This document shows positions 60,145-64,000 of a DNA stretch of 64,000 bases, in pieces (within the stretch, counting starts at the first letter, position 1; each line of letters opens with the position of its first letter). The DNA is from CAWUEZ02 sp963921355 (GTDB taxonomy: Bacteria > Pseudomonadota > Alphaproteobacteria > Thalassobaculales > Thalassobaculaceae), in NCBI GenBank assembly GCA_963921355.3, contig OZ001190.1:2604001-2668000 (forward strand), in the 5' to 3' direction. The notes under the pieces are model-generated. The model made no database searches, was not told where the DNA came from, and saw only the letters and a program-made list of their open reading frames with translations. Position numbers and translations under genes: made by a program.

Positions 60145-60468
60145 ATGGACGAGCGAGAAGTGCGGCTGGTCGAGCGCCAGCAGCGGTGGGAGTTGTCCGC
60201 CGTGGACCGGGGTATCGAGAGATACCGACTGGCCACCCAGAAGGCTGTCGGCGGCGGCCGACTGGCCGACACCAAGCCGGGGATGCGGATGCTGTCCGCC
60301 ATCCTGGAGAACCTGATCCCCGCCATCCAGGAGGCCCGCACGGAGGCCCAACAGGGGTTCGGATCGGGGGCCCGAAACATCCCCCACTGGTGGATGCCCT
60401 TCCTGTCCCTGTCGGCCGAGAAGATGGCCTACATCGTAGTCGCACGGTCATGTCGCATCCCGATCTAG
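60145..60468 (+). CDS. T7-type RNA polymerase, N-terminal segment 1
   Basis: A 107-residue frame with GAGG seven bases before its ATG. The sequence EREVRLVERQQRWELSAVDR followed by GIERYRLATQKA, then a helix (MRMLSAILENLIPAIQEARTEA) and FLSLSAEKMAYIVVAR matches the N-terminal domain of single-subunit phage RNA polymerases. It ends eccentrically (SCRIPI) after a frame change at about 60445, while the natural continuation (VMSHPDLGELRVIAKNIG) is in the next frame. One missing G in GCACGGTCATG would restore it. Frameshift by mutation or sequence error is likelier than a programmed event. Confidence 0.7.
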   Translation: MDEREVRLVERQQRWELSAVDRGIERYRLATQKAVGGGRLADTKPGMRMLSAILENLIPAIQEARTEAQQGFGSGARNIPHWWMPFLSLSAEKMAYIVVARSCRIPI

Positions 60469-60941
60469 GGGAGCTTCGGGTGATCGCCAAGAACATCGGC
60501 CATCGATGCGAGACCGAGCGGGCCCTGGAACTCTTCAAGGAGACCGAGCGGGCCAAGGAGAAGGCCCAGGAGGAGGCCGGTGAGGGCCGCCCGGAGAACG
60601 TCTACAAGCTCATGTGTCACTACGCCCGGGAGGTGAACCCGCGGACGTTCAAGCGATGGCGCCGGAAGGTGGCCGACTTCGACGCCGCGCCTTGGGGCGA
60701 GGACGTTATGGTGGCGATGGGTATGAAGCTGATCCACCTCATGGTCGAGTACGGCGGTGGATGGTTCCAGGTTCGCGTCGTGAACCGCCACACCAGGCGG
60801 TCGATGGTGAAAACCCGGAAGCTGTTGGAGATGACCCCCGAGGCCGAGGCGTTCCTCGGCGACCAGCGGACTCTCGATGAAGTCAACCGGCCCTGGTTGG
60901 TCCCCATGATCAGCCGCCCCGTTCCCTGGGAGATGGTCTAA
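60450..60941 (+). CDS. T7-type RNA polymerase, N-terminal segment 2
   Basis: A 163-residue frame continuing segment 1. ELRVIAKNIGHRCETERALE, a region involved in promoter contact in T7 polymerase, then RTFKRWRRKVADFDAAPWGE and RPWLVPMISRPVPWEM. The last motif is the conserved R-P-x-x-x-P-M-x-x-P-x-P-W that in intact polymerases runs straight into a GGY block. Here it is followed by V and TAA. Its first ATG (60450) overlaps segment 1 and has no ribosome binding site, so it is probably made only as part of segment 1 in a corrected frame. Confidence 0.7.
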   Translation: MSHPDLGELRVIAKNIGHRCETERALELFKETERAKEKAQEEAGEGRPENVYKLMCHYAREVNPRTFKRWRRKVADFDAAPWGEDVMVAMGMKLIHLMVEYGGGWFQVRVVNRHTRRSMVKTRKLLEMTPEAEAFLGDQRTLDEVNRPWLVPMISRPVPWEMV

Positions 60942-61114
60942 GGCGGTGGGGTGAAATAACCCCACCACCCCGCCTACCCAGGGGCCTCCAGAGACACACC
61001 TCTGGCTCCCCAGCGGTACCCCCCCCCCGAACTACCCCCGAATTACTCCCTGGCTAGACCCGCGGCGGTCCTAGCCCCACACGTACATCACCATGAAACC
61101 GACGGAGAACTGAG
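60942..61114 (+). other. Gap inside the RNA polymerase coding sequence
   Basis: No gene. Holds two hairpins: a GGTGGGG/CCCACC-type stem (60942-60974) and GGGG-N3-CCAGAG with CTCTGG-N2-CCCC (60981-61011), a run of ten C, and then a ribosome binding site GGAGA six bases before the ATG of the catalytic part. The direct repeat GAGATGG is at 60930-60936 and 61112-61118; exact removal of the 182 bases between joins PWEM to GYQGGY in frame. Confidence 0.7.
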
Positions 61115-62818
61115 ATGGGCTACCAAGGTGGATACACCGTCATCAAGCAAGACCTCCTTCGGGCCGGTATGCACGGCCACACGGCGACCCTCAAGGATCC
61201 CGTGTCGGCCGCCCACCTGACCGCCCTCAACACCCTCCAGGACACCCCCTGGCGGATCAACACCTTCGTCCTGGACGTCATGCGGGACCTGTGGCTGGGC
61301 GGTCGGGGCCTCGGGGGTCTCCCCATGGCCGACGACATGCCCCTCCCGCAGAACCTACCGGACAGCGAGTGGGAGATGATGGGCGACGAGGCCAAGAAGG
61401 GGTGGAAGCGGAAGAAGGCCCGCATCTACACCCGGAACCGCGAGATGGTGTCTCGCCGGGATGCCCTGCTGCGGGTCCTCGATCTGGCCGAGACGCTGCG
61501 GGACGAGGAGGCGATCTACTTCCCGCACTCCCTCGACTTCCGAGGCCGGATGTACCCCATCCCCCAGGACCTGAACCCCCAGGGGGATGACCTGACCAAG
61601 TCCCTCCTGATGTTCGCCACCGGTAAGCCCCTCGGCCGCCGGGGCTACTTCTGGCTCCAGGTCCACCTCGCCAACTGCGCCGGCCAGGACAAGCTGTCCC
61701 TCGCCGATCGGGTGAAGTGGTGTCAGGAGAACATGCGGATGATCATGCAGACTGGCGAGGATCCCATGTCGACCCTCGACCGGTGGGCCGCGGTCGACGA
61801 TCGAGAGGACCCCGAGATGGACAGCCCCTTCGGGCTGGTCGCCGCCTGCCGCGAGATGTGGATGGTCGGGGAGGCCGGCTTCGACCACGTCTCCCACCTA
61901 CCGATCCAGGTGGACGGATCCTGCAACGGCCTGCAACACCTGTCGGCCCTCGGTCGGGACCGTAAGGGCGCCATCGCGACCAACGTGGCCGCCAACGAGG
62001 TCCGCCAGGACATTTACCAGCGGGTCGCCGATCGGTGCGCTGAGATCTGCAACGAGGATGTCCGCCGGGGGGTCGAGGCCGCCGTCGTGTGGCAGGGAGC
62101 GATCCGCCGGAAGACCGTCAAGCGGGCCGTCATGACCACCCCCTATGGGGTCACGTCTCGGGGTATCCGGGACCAGCTTGTCAATGACGGACACACCCAC
62201 AAGGCCCTCGGGGAGAACCAGGAGGGGCACCACAAAGCAGCCGACTACCTGACGTCCGTTATCCAGAAGGCCATGGACGAAACCGTGGCGTCGGCTTCCT
62301 CGATCATGGGCTACTTCCAGGACGTCACCGTCGCGTTTGCGAAGAAGGGGGTCCCGTTCCAGTGGACCTCGCCGTCCGGCATGAGGGTGCAGCAGGCCTA
62401 CCACCACCTGTCCCAGCGCCGGATCGACACCCTGTACGGCCGGGTCTACCTGAACGACGGCGATGCGGCGCTCGGGATGGACCAGGGGAAGCAACGAAAC
62501 GGGGCCGCCCCTAACGTCATCCACTCGTTCGACGCCGCCCACATGGTGGCGACGATCAACTTCGCCCGGGACGTCTACGGGATCACGGACTTCTCGATGA
62601 TCCATGACAGCTACGGGTGCCACGCCTGCGACATGGACAACCTGTCGTATACCCTACGTCGGGCCTTCGTCGACCAGTACAGCGAGGATCTCCTGGGGGC
62701 ATTCCACCGGGAGCAACTCCAAGTCGCCGAGCCAATGGGCATTGATCTACCGGAACCACCGGCTCTATCGGACTTCGATATCTCCGAAGTTCAACGGTCC
62801 GATTTCTTTTTCGCGTGA
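61115..62818 (+). CDS. T7-type RNA polymerase, catalytic part
   Basis: A 567-residue protein with the entire palm/fingers/thumb catalytic region of a single-subunit DNA-directed RNA polymerase. Key residues: Asp267 in QVDGSCNGLQH (T7 Asp537), Lys336 in RRKTVKRAVMTTPYG (T7 Lys631), Tyr344 (T7 Tyr639) and Asp498 in MIHDSYGCHA (T7 Asp812). The C-terminus SDFFFA matches the T7 FAFA foot. The whole N-terminal domain is missing and is encoded upstream (60145-60941). GGAGA precedes the ATG, so it can be translated on its own. It begins GYQGGYTVIKQDLLR, exactly where the N-terminal part breaks off. Confidence 0.92.
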   Translation: MGYQGGYTVIKQDLLRAGMHGHTATLKDPVSAAHLTALNTLQDTPWRINTFVLDVMRDLWLGGRGLGGLPMADDMPLPQNLPDSEWEMMGDEAKKGWKRKKARIYTRNREMVSRRDALLRVLDLAETLRDEEAIYFPHSLDFRGRMYPIPQDLNPQGDDLTKSLLMFATGKPLGRRGYFWLQVHLANCAGQDKLSLADRVKWCQENMRMIMQTGEDPMSTLDRWAAVDDREDPEMDSPFGLVAACREMWMVGEAGFDHVSHLPIQVDGSCNGLQHLSALGRDRKGAIATNVAANEVRQDIYQRVADRCAEICNEDVRRGVEAAVVWQGAIRRKTVKRAVMTTPYGVTSRGIRDQLVNDGHTHKALGENQEGHHKAADYLTSVIQKAMDETVASASSIMGYFQDVTVAFAKKGVPFQWTSPSGMRVQQAYHHLSQRRIDTLYGRVYLNDGDAALGMDQGKQRNGAAPNVIHSFDAAHMVATINFARDVYGITDFSMIHDSYGCHACDMDNLSYTLRRAFVDQYSEDLLGAFHREQLQVAEPMGIDLPEPPALSDFDISEVQRSDFFFA

Positions 62819-62851
62819 GTAAAGCATTTTACACAGCTAAGGAGACTATAA

Positions 62852-63085
62852 ATGTGTAACATAAAAGCGCGTCGCTCCTTGGTCGTTCAGCAGAACCGAC
62901 GGTCCATGTTTGTCGCCGCTGAGCGGGGTTCCTGGACCGGGGAGTACACCCGGCGGGTGGCGTTGGGCGCCGCACCCCAGCCCCAGCTGGCCCGCCCCGA
63001 GGTCGAGCCTATCGACAGCCCCCTCCTCCTGATCGCCAAGAGCAGGGCCGCCCGGCGGCGGGTCAAGGGGGAGAGCCCCTGCTGA
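62852..63085 (+). CDS. Small phage protein, 77 residues
   Basis: I do not recognise it. It is strongly basic (KARRSLVVQQNRRSMFVAAER, SRAARRRVKGE) and could bind nucleic acid. AAGGAGA lies six bases before the ATG in a short AT-rich stretch that is unusual here and resembles a T7-like promoter tail (ACTATA). After its stop, a different frame gives a plausible continuation (RLYAHGQATRRGRIVRELAD), so a frameshift near 63075 may have shortened the gene. Confidence 0.5.
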   Translation: MCNIKARRSLVVQQNRRSMFVAAERGSWTGEYTRRVALGAAPQPQLARPEVEPIDSPLLLIAKSRAARRRVKGESPC

Positions 63086-63250
63086 AGCGCCCCGCCTCTA
63101 CGCCCACGGTCAGGCCACCCGTCGGGGCCGGATCGTGCGGGAGCTCGCTGACCGACCGGAGGCTCTCTTCCCAGCGGTGACCCGACCGGGGACAACGAAT
63201 GTCCTCCCTTGAAGAACCCAGGTTTTCCACCCATCTCTCCCACCTAACTT

Positions 63251-63290
63251 GCCCCCTCCGGTCCGTCCGGCGGGGGCTCTTTCTGTTTGT
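63251..63290 (+). terminator. Terminator-like hairpin of unit 1
   Basis: Stem GCCCCC (63251-63256) and GGGGGC (63272-63277) with inner CCGG pairs, then TCTTTCTGTTTGT. Confidence 0.6.
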
Positions 63291-63392
63291 GCATCGGAGA
63301 TGCGGTGGGCCTCTCTGACTGCCTCAGGGTGGACAACGAATGTCTCCCCTTGAAGAACCCAGGTTTTCCAACCCATCTCACTCACCTAAACC

Positions 63393-63430
63393 GCCCCTCG
63401 GCCCGCCCGATGGGGCTCTTTCTGTTTGTG
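63393..63430 (+). terminator. Terminator-like hairpin of unit 2
   Basis: Stem GCCCC (63393-63397) and GGGGC (63412-63416) with an inner CGG/CCG pair, then TCTTTCTGTTTGTG. Confidence 0.6.
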
Positions 63431-63531
63431 CATCGGAGATGCGGTGGGCCTCTCTGACTGCCTCAGGGTGGACAACGAATGTCCCCCCTCGAAGAACCCA
63501 GGTTTTCCAACCCATCTCACTCACCTAAACC

Positions 63532-63569
63532 GCCCCTCGGCCCGCCCGATGGGGCTCTTTCTGTTTGTG
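63532..63569 (+). terminator. Terminator-like hairpin of unit 3
   Basis: Stem GCCCC (63532-63536) and GGGGC (63551-63555), identical to unit 2 in sequence and T-rich tail. Confidence 0.6.
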
Positions 63570-63695
63570 CATCGGAGATGCGACAGGCGCCTTCCTGGAG
63601 GAGGCATCCTGGACGCCAACCCTGAGACCCCGCCGTATCTCCGCTGCATACGCAGCCCAAGACGCCTCCCACACCACACAGCACGAGGAAACCGA

Positions 63696-64000
63696 ATGGC
63701 AAAGCAGAAGTTGCCACGCACAGTCACACCTGTCGGCACCCTGGTCTACGTCTGGGTCGACAAGCCTGACGATAAGTTCTCTGGCCCGGACAAGCCGGCC
63801 AAGTTCAAGGCCTCCGTCGTCCTGGATCCGAAGGACGCCGGCGTCGAGGAGTTCATCGCTGACCTGAAGGCCAAGGCCCAGGCCGCGGCGGAGATCGATG
63901 ACGTCGAGCTGGAGGAGAACTTCAGGTTTGCCAAGGTCAAGCCGACCGACAAGGGCACCAAGAAGAAGCCCCTGAAGGAAGAGTTCCAGGGCATGTATGT
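63696..64000 (+). CDS. T7 gp2.5-like single-stranded DNA-binding protein, 3' end cut by the window
   Basis: 101 residues visible from the ATG at 63696, which has GAGGAAA seven bases upstream. The sequence starts AKQKLPRTVTPVGTLVYVWV followed by DKPDDKFSG, with KFKASVVLDPKDAG and later ELEENFRFAKVKPTDKG and EEFQGMY. The T-P-x-G-T-x-x-Y-x-W-x-x-K-P-D opening is characteristic of podovirus gp2.5-type binding proteins of the OB fold. These coat single-stranded DNA during phage replication and bind the polymerase through an acidic C-terminal tail, which lies outside the window. Confidence 0.75.
   Translation, partial: MAKQKLPRTVTPVGTLVYVWVDKPDDKFSGPDKPAKFKASVVLDPKDAGVEEFIADLKAKAQAAAEIDDVELEENFRFAKVKPTDKGTKKKPLKEEFQGMY

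Larger units (their letters stand above)
63191..63582 (+). repeat. Three tandem units of about 140 bp, each ending in a terminator-like hairpin
   Basis: Units begin with GACAACGAATGTC at 63191, 63332 and 63471 (periods 141 and 139; the third is cut short after GAGATGCG). Each has GAAGAACCCAGGTTTTCC, a GCCCC...GGGGC stem followed by TCTTTCTGTTTGTG, then the hairpin GCATC-GGA-GATGC. Units 2 and 3 are almost identical; unit 1 differs, but its stem is still paired. This suggests repeated short transcripts or repeated terminators. Confidence 0.85.
63086..63695 (+). other. Phage gap without convincing genes
   Basis: About 610 bases between the small basic gene and the binding-protein gene. The first 105 bases may be the frameshifted tail of the former. 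The middle is the tandem repeat array 63191-63582. The last 113 bases are leader for the binding-protein gene. Open frames across the array change between units because the periods are 141 and 139, which argues against one repetitive protein. Confidence 0.6.
60025..64000 (+). mobile_element. T7-like podovirus DNA, left part, running off the window
   Basis: From about 60025 all genes are phage-type and plus-strand: a T7-family RNA polymerase in pieces, a small gene, a tandem repeat array and a gp2.5-like ssDNA-binding protein. Polymerase early and the binding protein a little later matches the left side of T7-like genomes. No integrase or host attachment site was seen at the junction, which cuts a dctM gene. 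Whether this is a real insertion, a phage terminus or an assembly joint cannot be decided from the sequence. Confidence 0.75.

Noticed and set aside
60942..61114. Group I or group II self-splicing intron
   Set aside because: At about 180 bases it is shorter than usual, and I could not identify the paired core elements; kept only as one option within the split polymerase finding.
62820..62852. T7-type promoter before the small phage gene
   Set aside because: Only the ACTATA tail resembles the consensus; the specificity region does not match and no second copy was found to support it.
63191..63582. CRISPR array
   Set aside because: Periods of about 140 bp with whole units conserved; no short repeats with unique spacers and no cas genes.

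Overview
The window reads as a stretch of chromosome from a high-GC, free-living (probably marine) alphaproteobacterium of Rhodospirillales-like type, joined near position 60,025 to a piece of T7-like podovirus. The host assignment is an inference. It rests on GC-rich codon use, on the gene content (polyamine and peptide ABC importers, hydantoinase and CoxL-family genes, a TRAP transporter remnant) and on palindromic 3' elements of an alphaproteobacterial style. No rRNA or tRNA gene was seen.

Region by region. 1-5.5 kb: alanine dehydrogenase (cut by the left edge), an ABM-fold protein, a DM13 protein, an esterase, a universal stress protein, an FlhG/MinD-like ATPase and a GNAT acetyltransferase. 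5.5-23 kb: a polyamine-use block with two glutamate-putrescine ligase-like enzymes (PuuA), a PuuB-like oxidase, a SpuC-like aminotransferase, a PotDBCA importer and N-carbamoylputrescine amidase, interleaved with a GST, a response regulator and a hybrid kinase. 23-33.8 kb: a short-chain dehydrogenase (SDR), an exported protein, a frameshifted AbrB permease, an aspartoacylase-like hydrolase, then a five-gene peptide ABC importer followed by an N-formylglutamate amidohydrolase. 33.9-46.7 kb: a sensor kinase broken by an amber codon, a class IV aminotransferase with HyuB/HyuA, an M20 amidohydrolase, a lipoprotein gene also broken by an amber codon, and an Lrp-arginase-ornithine cyclodeaminase unit. 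46.7-59.8 kb: transporters, an orphan CoxL-type molybdoenzyme subunit, GST, AraC, an MsbA-like exporter beside an LpxL-like acyltransferase, an MFS/MarR divergent pair and a methyltransferase. 59.8-60.03 kb: the 3' end of a TRAP dctM gene. 60.03-64 kb: phage DNA.

Taken together, the host genes describe a cell that imports polyamines, peptides and amino acids and breaks them down: putrescine by gamma-glutamylation and by transamination, arginine through ornithine to proline, hydantoins and N-acyl amino acids by hydrolysis, with alanine dehydrogenase linking alanine to pyruvate.

The most unusual signals are these. (1) A T7-type RNA polymerase is encoded in pieces. The catalytic part is separated from the N-terminal part by a 182-bp segment bounded by the direct repeat GAGATGG, and removing that segment would restore one reading frame. 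(2) A phage array of three tandem units of about 140 bp, each ending in a terminator-like hairpin. (3) Two-hairpin elements with conserved ends and covarying stems sit at gene ends and supply stop codons. (4) Palindromic repeats fill several convergent gene junctions, one of them coding for the tail of the MsbA-like protein. (5) Two host reading frames are each interrupted by a single in-frame TAG. (6) Several small genes of 40-60 codons have strong ribosome binding sites.
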